This document shows, one piece after another, positions 1 through 6,533 of a stretch of DNA of 6,830 nucleotides. The position numbers were made by a program, and so were the translations under genes. Position 1 is the stretch's first letter, and each line of letters opens with the position of its first letter. The stretch is taken from NCBI GenBank assembly GCA_025057735.1, contig JANWUU010000170.1:1-6830 (forward strand), given 5' to 3'. Source of the stretch: Burkholderiaceae bacterium (GTDB taxonomy: Bacteria; Pseudomonadota; Gammaproteobacteria; Burkholderiales; Burkholderiaceae). The notes beneath the pieces were generated by a model. It had not been told where the DNA came from. It made no database searches and saw only the letters and a list, made by a program, of their open reading frames with translations.

Positions 1-176
1 CACCGGCAGCGGCGCCGGCGGGCGCCACGCCGGCCCTGCCGCAGCCGGAGGCCGCCGGTGGCGGCGCCGAGGGGCCGTCGCCGCTCGAGCAGGTGCGGCA
101 GCTCGCCAAAAACGACCCGGCCGCGGTGGCCAACGTCGTCAAGGCTTGGGTCGGCCCCGACGCGAAGGGTTCCTGA
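1..176 (+). CDS. fliF: Flagellar MS-ring protein FliF, C-terminal end (partial)
   Basis: This is the last 57 codons of an open frame that enters from the left edge (codons in register from base 3) and ends at TGA 174-176. The visible part begins with a low-complexity Ala/Pro/Gly stretch, followed by a helix-like end reading PLEQVRQLAKNDPAAVANVVKAW and then VGPDAKGS. That pattern (VRxLAxxDPxxVAxVVKxW) is the conserved FliF cytoplasmic tail. In studied bacteria this tail binds the N-terminal domain of FliG and so fixes the C-ring to the MS ring in the inner membrane. The stop codon shares its final A with the ATG of fliG (TGATG), as expected for translationally coupled partners. The ring-building and membrane parts of FliF lie outside the window. 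Identification rests on this tail and on the fliG neighbour. Confidence 0.93.
   Translation, partial: PAAAPAGATPALPQPEAAGGGAEGPSPLEQVRQLAKNDPAAVANVVKAWVGPDAKGS
164..169 (+). promoter_or_regulatory. Shine-Dalgarno site of fliG
   Basis: GAAGGG lies 6 nt before the ATG at 176, inside the end of fliF. It supports the ATG at 176 over the in-frame TTG at 146. The TTG would add ten residues (MGRPRREGFL) that are not typical of FliG. Confidence 0.6.
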
Positions 177-1177
177 TGGCGCTGGACGAAGCGGGGCTGG
201 AGCGCGCCGCGATCCTGCTGCTGGCCGTCGGCGAGGAACAGGCCGCCGAGGTGCTGAAGTTCCTGTCGCCGAAGGAAGTGCAGAAGCTCGGCGAGACGAT
301 GGCGCGCATCAAGACCGTGCCGCGCGAAAAGGTGGAGGAGGTGATCGCCGCCTTCCACCAGACGCGCGAGGCGCAGTATTCGCTGGTCGGCGACACCGAT
401 GCGTACATCTCGCAGGTACTGAAGCGCGCGCTCGGCGAGGAGAAGGCCAACATGCTGCTGGACCGCATCCTGCAGGGCCGCGACGTCTCCGGCATCGAGG
501 CGCTGAAGTGGATGGACGCGGGTTCGATCGCCGAGCTGTTCCGCAACGAGCATCCGCAGATCGTCGCCTCCATTTTGGTGCACCTGGAGCGCGACCACGC
601 CGCGGAGGTGCTGCGCCAGTTGCCGGAACGCATGCGCAACGACGTGCTGCTGCGCATCGCCACCCTGGATGGCATCCAGCCGCAGGCGCTGGCGGAATTG
701 AACGAGGTGCTGTCGAAGGTGCTGGCCGGCAGCGAGAAACTGCGCAAGGCCACGCTAGGCGGCACCAAGGCGGCCGCCGAGATCCTGAACTTCCTCGGTT
801 CGCAGCTGGAGACGGCGGCGGTGGAGGCGATCCGCGAGCACGACGCCGAGCTGGCGCAGAAGATCCTCGACCAGATGTTCACGTTCGAGAACCTGCTGCA
901 GCTGGACGACCGCGCCATCCAGACGCTGCTGCGCGAGGTGCAGAGCGAGAGCCTGATCGTGGCGCTGAAGGGCGCCGACCAGGCGCTGCGCGACAAGATC
1001 TTCAAGAACATGTCCAGCCGTGCGGCCGAGATGCTGCGCGAGGACCTGGAAGCCAAGGGCCCCGTGCGCGTCTCCGAGGTGGAGGCCGAGCAGCGCGAGA
1101 TCCTCAAAATCGTGCGCCGCCTGGCCGATGAGGGCCAAATCCAGCTTTCCAGCGGCGGCGACGATCAGTTCATCTGA
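176..1177 (+). CDS. fliG: Flagellar motor switch protein FliG
   Basis: A 333-residue protein, close to the 331 of Escherichia coli FliG. It forms the upper C-ring, links the MS ring to FliM and interacts with the stators to produce torque. The N-terminal FliF-binding domain covers about 1-100. The middle domain carries the EHPQ motif (125-128) for FliM contact. A Gly-Gly linker lies near 195-196. The C-terminal domain carries the MFxF motif as MFTF (234-237). By recalled alignment with E. coli, the charged torque residues K264, R281, D289 and R297 are kept as K265, R282, D290 and R298, while D288 is Glu here (E289). The start at 176 is chosen because it overlaps the fliF stop (TGATG), has a Shine-Dalgarno site 6 nt upstream and gives a normal FliG N-terminus. 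The gene appears intact. Confidence 0.98.
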   Translation: MALDEAGLERAAILLLAVGEEQAAEVLKFLSPKEVQKLGETMARIKTVPREKVEEVIAAFHQTREAQYSLVGDTDAYISQVLKRALGEEKANMLLDRILQGRDVSGIEALKWMDAGSIAELFRNEHPQIVASILVHLERDHAAEVLRQLPERMRNDVLLRIATLDGIQPQALAELNEVLSKVLAGSEKLRKATLGGTKAAAEILNFLGSQLETAAVEAIREHDAELAQKILDQMFTFENLLQLDDRAIQTLLREVQSESLIVALKGADQALRDKIFKNMSSRAAEMLREDLEAKGPVRVSEVEAEQREILKIVRRLADEGQIQLSSGGDDQFI

Positions 1178-1183
1178 CATCGC

Positions 1184-1819
1184 ATGGGCGCCCCAGAGTT
1201 CAAACCGCTGCGCGGCTTCATTCCCAAGGAGCGTGTCGGCAGCGCCGCCGCCTGGCCGCTGCGCCCGCTCGGCCAGGACACGGGTGCGCTCGGCGGCGGG
1301 CCGGCCGCGGAGCGGGAGCGGCAGGCCTACGAGCGTGGGCTGGCGCAGGGACGCGCCGAGGGGGCGGCGCAGGAACGGCAGCGGCGGCTGCAGCAGGCGG
1401 CGCAGCTGGAGGCGCTGTGCGGCAGCCTGCGCGCGCGCTTTGCGGAACTGGAGGGCGCGGGCGCCGATGCCCTGCTCGACTGCGCGCTGGCGATCGCGCG
1501 GCAGGTGCTGCGCCAGGAGCTGGCCACGCGCCGCGAGACGCTGCTGCCGGTGGCGCGCGAGGCCGTCTCGCTCGTCATCGACAGCCAGACCCAGCCGCGC
1601 ATCTACGTGCACCCGGACGACTACGCGCTGCTCGCGGCCGAACTGCAGGGGGACGCCCTGCTGAAAGGCTGCCAGTTCATCGCCGACGCCGGCATCGAGC
1701 GCGGCGGCTGCCGGGTGGAAACCGCGCTGTCCGAAGTGGATGCGACGGTGGCAACGCGCTGGCGCCGCGTGCTGGCGGCGCTCGGCGCCGAGGGCTCTCC
1801 GACGACCGATGCCGACTGA
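1184..1819 (+). CDS. fliH: Flagellar export ATPase regulator FliH
   Basis: A 211-residue protein, slightly shorter than enterobacterial FliH (about 230). FliH binds the FliI ATPase N-terminus, holds it inactive in the cytoplasm, and docks the complex to FliN and FlhA. The N-terminal region contains FIPKE (12-16) and a lone Trp at 24. A GxxxG repeat (G52, G56, G60) precedes a long helical, Gln/Arg/Ala-rich segment (about 45-115). The C-terminal domain is related to the V-ATPase E subunit and ends in the diagnostic block around [10 protein letters not shown]...EVDATV...RW (171-193). The ATG at 1184 follows the fliG stop by 6 nt. No convincing Shine-Dalgarno precedes it, so it probably depends on translational coupling to fliG. 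The end overlaps the start of fliI. Family assignment is firm from the C-terminal block and position; the exact start is slightly less sure. Confidence 0.95.
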   Translation: MGAPEFKPLRGFIPKERVGSAAAWPLRPLGQDTGALGGGPAAERERQAYERGLAQGRAEGAAQERQRRLQQAAQLEALCGSLRARFAELEGAGADALLDCALAIARQVLRQELATRRETLLPVAREAVSLVIDSQTQPRIYVHPDDYALLAAELQGDALLKGCQFIADAGIERGGCRVETALSEVDATVATRWRRVLAALGAEGSPTTDAD

Positions 1820-3230
1820 GCCGCCCGCGATGTTCCGCCGCTTCCTGTCGCAGGCGGCGGCGATCGCCACGGCCGCGCAGCCGCTGGAGCTGCGCGGGCG
1901 CCTGACGCGCGTGGCGGGGCTGGTGATGGAGGCCGTGGGTCTGAAGCTGCCGCTCGGCGCGCAGGTCGTGGTCCTGCAGGAAGGCGGGCTGCGCGTCGAT
2001 GCCGAGGTGGTCGGCTTCGCCGGCGAACGGCTGTTTCTGATGCCCACGGCGGAGCCGGTGGGGCTGAAGCCCGGCGCCAGCGTGCTGCCGTACGAGGCCG
2101 TGGCCGAGCGCCCGCGCCTCGGACGCGACAACCACCCCTGGCGGCGCGCCGAGGACCGCACACGGCACCTGCCGCTGGGCGACGCGCTGCTCGGCCGCGT
2201 GCTGGACCCGAACGGACGGCCGCTCGACAAGCGCGGGCCGCTGGTCGGCGTGCCGCTGCGGCCGCTGGCGCGGCGGCCGATCAACGCGATGGAGCGCCAG
2301 CGCATCGCCGAGCCGCTGGACGTCGGCGTGCGCGCGATCAATGCCCTACTGACGGTCGGCCGCGGCCAGCGCATGGGGCTGTTCGCCGGCGCCGGCGTGG
2401 GCAAGAGCGTGCTGCTGGGGATGATGGCCCGCTATACCGCCGCCGACGTGACCGTGGTGGGGCTGATCGGCGAGCGCGGCCGCGAGGTCAAGGAATTCAT
2501 CGAAGACATCCTCGGCGAGGCGGGGCTGGCGCGCGCGGTGGTGGTGGCCGCCCCGGCGGACACACCGCCGCTGCTGCGCATGCAGGGCGCAGCCTACGCC
2601 ACCGCCATCGCGGAGCACTTCCGCGATCAGGGCAAGCAGGTGCTGTTGCTGCTCGATTCGCTGACCCGCTATGCCATGGCCGCGCGCGAGATCGCGCTCG
2701 CCATTGGCGAGCCGCCCGCCACCAAAGGCTATCCGCCCTCGGTGTTCGCGCGCCTGCCGCAACTGGTGGAACGCGCCGGCAACGCGCCGGCCACCGACGG
2801 CCGGCACGGCTCGATCACCGCGTTTTACACGGTGCTCACCGAGGGCGACGATCCGCAGGATCCGGTGGCGGATGCGGCACGCGCCATCCTGGACGGCCAT
2901 ATCGTGCTGTCGCGTGCGCTGGCCGAGGCCGGCCACTATCCGGCGATCGACATCGAGGCCTCGATCTCGCGCGTGATGAACGCGGTGGCAGGCCCGGACC
3001 AAATCGAGCTGGCACGCCGCTTCAAGGCGCTTTATTCGCGCTACGTGCGCAACCGCGACCTGCTATCGGTAGGCGCCTATGTCGCCGGCGCCGACCGCCT
3101 GCTGGACGCGGCCATCGAGGCCTATCCACGCATGGAAGCCTTTCTGCAGCAGCGCATGGACGAGCCCTCGACGCTGGCCGAGGCGCACGGCCGGCTGGCG
3201 GCGCTGCTGGATACGATCCCGCTCACCTGA
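1809..3230 (+). CDS. fliI: Flagellum-specific export ATPase FliI
   Basis: A 473-residue F1-beta-like ATPase (E. coli FliI is 457) that hydrolyses ATP at the base of the flagellar type III export gate and helps load substrates. From the chosen start: a beta-barrel N-terminal domain at about 25-100; the P-loop GAGVGKS at 194-200; the catalytic Glu in GERGREV at E222; a hydrophobic Walker B strand ending at D283 ([11 protein letters not shown]); the [14 protein letters not shown] block at 311-324, characteristic of the FliI/SctN family; and the ATPase alpha/beta signature [10 protein letters not shown] at 378-387, followed by R388, the arginine-finger equivalent. No key residue is missing. ATG 1809 overlaps the end of fliH by 11 nt and has GAGGG about 14 nt upstream. 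An alternative ATG at 1830 would give 466 residues and has no Shine-Dalgarno. A still earlier ATG at 1740 lies deep inside fliH and is unlikely. Confidence 0.98.
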   Translation: MPTEPPAMFRRFLSQAAAIATAAQPLELRGRLTRVAGLVMEAVGLKLPLGAQVVVLQEGGLRVDAEVVGFAGERLFLMPTAEPVGLKPGASVLPYEAVAERPRLGRDNHPWRRAEDRTRHLPLGDALLGRVLDPNGRPLDKRGPLVGVPLRPLARRPINAMERQRIAEPLDVGVRAINALLTVGRGQRMGLFAGAGVGKSVLLGMMARYTAADVTVVGLIGERGREVKEFIEDILGEAGLARAVVVAAPADTPPLLRMQGAAYATAIAEHFRDQGKQVLLLLDSLTRYAMAAREIALAIGEPPATKGYPPSVFARLPQLVERAGNAPATDGRHGSITAFYTVLTEGDDPQDPVADAARAILDGHIVLSRALAEAGHYPAIDIEASISRVMNAVAGPDQIELARRFKALYSRYVRNRDLLSVGAYVAGADRLLDAAIEAYPRMEAFLQQRMDEPSTLAEAHGRLAALLDTIPLT

Positions 3231-3234
3231 ACCG

Positions 3235-3702
3235 ATGGATCCTGCCAACCTCAACATGCTGATCGAACTGGCGCGCGCCGCGCACGACGCCGCCGCCGCG
3301 CGCCATGCGCAATGCACGGAAGCCTGCGCCCAGGCGCAGCGCCAGCTCGAATTGCTGCACGGCTACCAGCGCGAGTACGGCCGGCGCGCGCAGGACACGC
3401 TGTCGCACGGCATCGACGCGGCGGCGCAGGGCAACCTGCGCGCCTTCCTGCAGCGACTGCAGACGGCGCTGGCGGAGCAGACCCGCGAGGTGGCGCGGCG
3501 CGAGCAGCAGCGCGCGGCGGCGGCCGCCGACCTCGCGCAGGCGCGGGCACGGCTGGCGCGCCTGGAGAAGCTCGCGCAGCGGCGGGCACGCGCCGTGCAG
3601 CAGCGGCAGGCGCGGCGCGAGCAGCGCGCGCTCGACGAGCTGGCGCGCCGCGGCCAGGACAGCCGTTTCGGGCCGCAGGGGCTGGCGCTGAAAGGATGGT
3701 GA
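3235..3702 (+). CDS. fliJ: Flagellar export chaperone FliJ
   Basis: A 155-residue protein of FliJ size (E. coli 147), placed between fliI and fliK as expected. FliJ resembles the gamma subunit of F1-ATPase, inserts into the FliI ring, contacts FlhA and recycles export chaperones. The sequence is almost wholly predicted to be a long antiparallel coiled coil. It is rich in Ala (36 residues), Arg (25) and Gln, with few helix breakers between about 10 and 140 and no membrane segment or signal peptide. The LELLHGYQREY segment (38-48) matches the usual FliJ pattern of a Leu-rich heptad followed by a Tyr-containing motif. The short C-terminal tail (SRFGPQGLALKGW) is less helical. ATG 3235 is 4 nt after the fliI stop with no clear Shine-Dalgarno; a second ATG at 3256 is possible. 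Because the coiled coil is low in information, gene order carries much of the assignment. Confidence 0.9.
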   Translation: MDPANLNMLIELARAAHDAAAARHAQCTEACAQAQRQLELLHGYQREYGRRAQDTLSHGIDAAAQGNLRAFLQRLQTALAEQTREVARREQQRAAAAADLAQARARLARLEKLAQRRARAVQQRQARREQRALDELARRGQDSRFGPQGLALKGW

Positions 3703-3706
3703 GGCG

Positions 3707-4816
3707 ATGAACGAAATCCTCCTGCCCGCCACGGCGGCAACGCCCGCGACCGCCGCGCGCGGCGCCGCAGCCGAGGCCGTGCCCGCCGCCGCGCCGGGTT
3801 TCGAGGCGGTCATGGCGTACTACGCAAAAGCGCTGCACGGCGCCGCGCTCGCCGGCACCGCGGACGGCGCCGCTGCCGAAGAGGGCGCGCCGAGCGACGC
3901 CGCGTTGCCCCCGCCCGAGGAGGGCGAGGCCGCCGCGCCTGTCGCGAGCGCCGTGCTCACCGATCTGTCGGCCGCCGCGGGGCTGGTTGCCGCCGCGGTG
4001 CGCGAGGTTCCCGCGTCTTCGCCGCCGGCACAGGACGCGCCTGAGGCAGCCTCGGAGGCCGACGCGCTGCAGGCGCCAGTGCCGCGACCCATGACACGCC
4101 CGTTGCCGGCCGTCGAGTCAGCCGCCGCCGACGGCCGACTCGCGCCGCGCGCGGCGGCGGAGAAGGCGGCGGCTCCGACGCGGATGGCGGCCACGACGCT
4201 GGCGTCCCCGGAGGCCGCGGCGTCGAGGGATGCCGCTCAGGGCGCCGCGGCGCCGGGTCGCGCCGGCGGGCCAGAGCCGACAACGCCGATGGCCCCCGCG
4301 CCAGCGCCGGCCATGTCGACTGCCCCGGGCCAGCCGCTTGCGGCGCCGCCGGTTGCTGCCCCCGCGAGCCCCGCGTTTTCGTTCGCGCACGCCTCGGTGC
4401 CGGCGCCGGTCGGCAGCGCGGCCTTCGCCGAGGCGCTGGCGCAGCGCGTGGTGCTGTTCGCCGGACGCAAGGTGCAGCAGGCGGAGCTGTCGGTCTCGCC
4501 GGCCGATCTCGGCCCGATCGCCGTGCAAATCGAGGTGCGCGGCCAGGAGGCCACGCTCGCCTTCGCCGCCGCCAGCCACGCGACGCGGCAGGCCATCGAG
4601 GAGGCGCTGCCGCGGCTGCGCGAGATGTTCGCCGCGCAGGGTCTGCAGCTCGCCGGCGCCGAGGTCAACGACCAGCCGCGACGCGAATCCGCGCGCGGCG
4701 GCGCGCCGGCGGCCGTGCGCGGGCGCAGCGAGCGGGCTGCGGCCGAGGCGCTCGCCGTCGACGTCGCGCTGCCGACCCCGCGGTGGCCGCGCGGCGTGAT
4801 CGATATCGTCGTCTGA
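3707..4816 (+). CDS. fliK: Flagellar hook-length control protein FliK
   Basis: A 369-residue protein. FliK is exported during hook assembly, measures hook length with its flexible N-terminal part and, through its C-terminal domain, makes FlhB switch export from rod/hook to filament substrates. Residues 1 to about 235 are a low-complexity Ala/Pro/Glu-rich stretch; Ala makes up 114 of all 369 residues (31%). Residues about 238-320 are the conserved FliK C-terminal (Flg_hook) domain, with AEALAQRVVL, the diagnostic LSVSPADLGPIAVQIEV (261-277) and the helix ATRQAIEEALPRLREMF (292-308). A basic, Ala-rich tail ends in GVIDIVV. The start ATG lies 4 nt after the fliJ stop, with AAAGGA and GAGG purine blocks just upstream. 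No signal peptide is expected, as it leaves through the type III gate. N-terminal divergence is normal in this family; the domain and position make the call firm. Confidence 0.95.
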   Translation: MNEILLPATAATPATAARGAAAEAVPAAAPGFEAVMAYYAKALHGAALAGTADGAAAEEGAPSDAALPPPEEGEAAAPVASAVLTDLSAAAGLVAAAVREVPASSPPAQDAPEAASEADALQAPVPRPMTRPLPAVESAAADGRLAPRAAAEKAAAPTRMAATTLASPEAAASRDAAQGAAAPGRAGGPEPTTPMAPAPAPAMSTAPGQPLAAPPVAAPASPAFSFAHASVPAPVGSAAFAEALAQRVVLFAGRKVQQAELSVSPADLGPIAVQIEVRGQEATLAFAAASHATRQAIEEALPRLREMFAAQGLQLAGAEVNDQPRRESARGGAPAAVRGRSERAAAEALAVDVALPTPRWPRGVIDIVV

Positions 4817-4834
4817 ACGCGCCGGCGCGCGCGG

Positions 4835-4854
4835 CGGGTGTCTTTCGCCCGTTT
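4835..4854 (+). terminator. Weak terminator-like stem-loop after fliK
   Basis: CGGGTG (4835-4840) pairs with CGCCCG (4846-4851), including one G-U pair, around a TCTTT loop, followed by TTT and then A. It lies 18 nt after the fliK stop. The stem is short and the T-run is only three, so it is at best a leaky terminator or a 3'-end stabiliser. It could equally be chance in GC-rich DNA. Confidence 0.25.
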
Positions 4855-4903
4855 ATCGCGCGTTCGACCGCTCTCAAGTTTCCCGATCATTGATCCGCGA
4901 TGG

Positions 4904-4927
4904 GGTGCCCCGCGCGGGCGGGGCGCC
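4904..4927 (+). promoter_or_regulatory. Strong GC hairpin in the fliL leader
   Basis: GGTGCCCCGC (4904-4913) pairs with GCGGGGCGCC (4918-4927) to give a 10-bp stem with one G-U pair and a four-base loop GCGG. It ends 11 nt before the fliL Shine-Dalgarno. No T-run follows, so it is not an intrinsic terminator. Possible roles are an mRNA 5'-end stabiliser, a translation-modulating structure or a pause site. The pairing is seen directly; the role is inference, and such stems can arise by chance at this GC content. Confidence 0.4.
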
Positions 4928-4938
4928 GGCTCTGGGTC

Positions 4939-4943
4939 GAGGA
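4939..4943 (+). promoter_or_regulatory. Shine-Dalgarno site of fliL
   Basis: GAGGA ends 4 nt before ATG 4948. It is one of the clearest ribosome sites in the window and settles the fliL start at 4948 rather than the in-frame ATG at 4900. Confidence 0.8.
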
Positions 4944-4947
4944 AAAC

Positions 4948-5493
4948 ATGTCGGGAAGCGAAGCGAAGACCGAAGGCGCAGCGGCGGCGCCGAAGCGCAA
5001 CAAGACCAAGCTGCTGGTGATCGCCGTCGCAGCCCTGCTGCTGCTCGGCGGCGGCGGTGGCGCGGCCGCGTATTTCATGCTCGGCAAGAAGGACAAGGAC
5101 GTGGCGGCCGCCGAGGAGGAGGATGAAGCGCCGGCGGACAAGCCCGCCAAGGCGAAGAAGAAAAAGAAAAAGGCTGGGCTGCCGGTGTTCGTCGAACTGG
5201 ACATGTTCACGGCCAATCTGCGCGATGCCGACGGCGACCGCTACATCCAGGTGAAGCTGGTGGCGGAGGTCAAGGACGCCGCCGCCGGCGAGACGCTCAA
5301 GAGCATGATGCCGGCGGTGCGCAACGAGGTGCTGCTGCTGCTCGGCTCCAAGGAGGCCAAGGACGTGGCCACGCGCGAGGGCAAGGAGCGGCTGGCGAGC
5401 GAAATCGTCGCCGCCGCCAACAAGACGCTGGAGGGCACGCCGGCGGCCGGCGGCGTGGAAGCCGTCAATTTCACCCACCTGATCGTGCAGTGA
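4948..5493 (+). CDS. fliL: Flagellar basal body-associated protein FliL
   Basis: A 181-residue single-pass inner-membrane protein (E. coli FliL is 154). FliL surrounds or supports the stator units next to the MS ring and affects motor output and swarming. A short cytoplasmic N-terminus with basic residues (KRNKTK, 16-21) is followed by one membrane segment (about 22-45). An Asp/Glu-rich and then Lys-rich linker (about 47-75, ending KAKKKKKK) leads to the periplasmic SPFH-like FliL domain (about 78-181). Family marks are FVELDMFTANL (81-91), RYIQVKLVAEV (98-108) and the typical ending FTHLIVQ (175-181). The start at 4948 is fixed by the GAGGA site and gives a normal FliL N-terminus. Oddities are five Gly in a row inside the membrane segment (34-38) and the Lys cluster. 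It opens the fliL-fliM-fliN group after a 131-nt gap. Confidence 0.95.
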   Translation: MSGSEAKTEGAAAAPKRNKTKLLVIAVAALLLLGGGGGAAAYFMLGKKDKDVAAAEEEDEAPADKPAKAKKKKKKAGLPVFVELDMFTANLRDADGDRYIQVKLVAEVKDAAAGETLKSMMPAVRNEVLLLLGSKEAKDVATREGKERLASEIVAAANKTLEGTPAAGGVEAVNFTHLIVQ

Positions 5494-5529
5494 CGGCGAT
5501 CGGCGCACGACGCAGGACAGGGCGCGCGC

Positions 5530-6531
5530 ATGGCTGAGCAGTTTCTCTCGCAGGACGAAGTCGACGCGCTGCTGGAAGGCGTGACCGGCGAGAGCCAGAA
5601 GGCGCCGCCGCCGGAGGAGAAGGGCGGCATCCGCCCCTACGATCTCGCCAGCCAGGAACGCATCGTGCGCGGGCGCATGCCCACGCTGGAGATCGTCAAC
5701 GAGCGCTTCGCGCGCAACCTGCGGTTGGGTCTGTTCAACTTTATCCGCCGCACGCCGGAGATGGCGGTCGGCCCGGTGCGGGTGATCAAGTACTCGCAGT
5801 TCCTGCGCGACATCGTGGTGCCGACCAACATCAACATCGTGTCGGTGGCGCCGCTGCGCGGCTCGGCATTGTTCATCTTTGACCCGAAGCTCGTCTTCTG
5901 CGTGATCGATACCCTGTTCGGCGGCAACGGCAAGCTGCACGTGCGCATCGAGGGGCGCGATTTCTCTCCCACCGAGACGCGCATCATCCAGCGGTTGCTG
6001 GACGTCACGCTGCAGGAATACACGCGCGCCTGGGGCACGCTGTTCCGCTTCCACTTTCAGTACCAGCGCTCGGAGATGCACACGCAGTTCGCCAACATCG
6101 CTTCCCCGTCCGAGATCGTGGTCGCCACCACCTTCAACGTCGAGATCGGCGAAGCGGGCGGCGAAATCCACGTCTGCTTTCCGTACGCCGCGCTGGAACC
6201 GATCCGCGACCTACTGTATTCGAGCGTCTACGGCGACGGCCAGGAGCCGGACCGCCGCTGGATCACGCAGCTCACCCAGCAGGTGCAGGCCGCCGAGGTC
6301 GAACTGGTGGCGGAACTGGCGCAGACCCAGATCACGATCGGCGAGCTGCTGCGCCTGCGGGTCGGCGACTTCATCCCGCTGCCGGTGAAGGACATCGTGC
6401 CGGCCAAGGTGGACGGCGTGCCGGTGATGGAGTGTCGCTTCGGCAGCGCCAACGGCCACATCGCCATCCGGGTGGAACGGCTGCTCAAATACTCGCGCGC
6501 CAGCGAGACGCTCGGGGTGGACAGGAAGTGA
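5530..6531 (+). CDS. fliM: Flagellar motor switch protein FliM
   Basis: A 333-residue protein, the same size as E. coli FliM (334). FliM forms the middle of the C-ring, binds phosphorylated CheY and transmits the signal to FliG to reverse rotation. The N-terminal CheY-P-binding peptide is present as LSQDEVDALL (6-15), followed by a flexible linker (about 20-35). The CheC-like middle domain (about 40-230) contains the FGGNG motif (130-134), the GGxG element contacting FliG. The C-terminal SpoA domain (about 255-322) resembles FliN and starts at QTQITIGELLRLRVGD (265-280). The presence of the CheY-binding peptide suggests that the organism has a chemotaxis system. ATG 5530 lies 36 nt after the fliL stop with AGGG at 5519-5522, 7 nt upstream. 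No disruption seen. Confidence 0.98.
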   Translation: MAEQFLSQDEVDALLEGVTGESQKAPPPEEKGGIRPYDLASQERIVRGRMPTLEIVNERFARNLRLGLFNFIRRTPEMAVGPVRVIKYSQFLRDIVVPTNINIVSVAPLRGSALFIFDPKLVFCVIDTLFGGNGKLHVRIEGRDFSPTETRIIQRLLDVTLQEYTRAWGTLFRFHFQYQRSEMHTQFANIASPSEIVVATTFNVEIGEAGGEIHVCFPYAALEPIRDLLYSSVYGDGQEPDRRWITQLTQQVQAAEVELVAELAQTQITIGELLRLRVGDFIPLPVKDIVPAKVDGVPVMECRFGSANGHIAIRVERLLKYSRASETLGVDRK

Positions 6532-6533
6532 CG

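Larger units (their letters stand above)
4817..4947 (+). other. fliK-fliL intergenic region, structured leader
   Basis: This 131-nt gap is the only substantial non-coding stretch. In order it holds: a GC-rich run after the fliK stop; a 6-bp stem-loop followed by TTT (4835-4854); a relatively AT-rich patch (about 4851-4895) with TCAAGTTT at 4874-4881 and an 11-nt dyad GATCATTGATC at 4885-4895; a strong 10-bp hairpin (4904-4927); and the fliL Shine-Dalgarno (4939-4943). It is a reasonable place for a second promoter or an attenuator controlling fliL-fliM-fliN onward, but no complete sigma-70, sigma-28 or sigma-54 promoter could be recognised. An ATG at 4900 is in frame with fliL but has no ribosome site and would place the hairpin inside the coding region. 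Confidence 0.6.

Noticed and set aside
139..1107. 322-codon minus-strand open frame opposite fliG
   Set aside because: Ser/Arg-rich shadow of fliG codons read in reverse, with no independent support.
755..2404. 549-codon open frame on the minus strand across fliG, fliH and fliI
   Set aside because: Same reason: it mirrors the codon structure of the real genes, has low-complexity Arg/Ala/Ser content and no recognisable domain.
3223..3838. Several overlapping open frames on both strands over fliJ
   Set aside because: fliJ is coiled coil with repetitive GC-rich codons, so all frames stay open. Only the 3235-3702 frame gives a FliJ-like Gln/Glu/Arg/Leu heptad pattern and fits the tight operon spacing.
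4900..4947. Upstream in-frame ATG (4900) as the fliL start
   Set aside because: It has no ribosome site, the added 16 residues (MGCPARAGRRLW...) are unlike FliL, and the GAGGA-spaced ATG at 4948 is clearly better.
5158..5173. Possible dnaX-like -1 frameshift site in the fliL lysine codons
   Set aside because: The A-runs are five long and the in-frame heptamer is G AAA AAG, not A AAA AAG. The normal frame continues into a complete, conserved FliL domain.
4237..6171. 644-codon open frame on the minus strand across fliK, fliL and fliM
   Set aside because: It lies antisense to three well-conserved genes; its His/Arg/Gln-rich product resembles no known family. Long antisense open frames are expected in such GC-rich coding DNA because stop codons are scarce.
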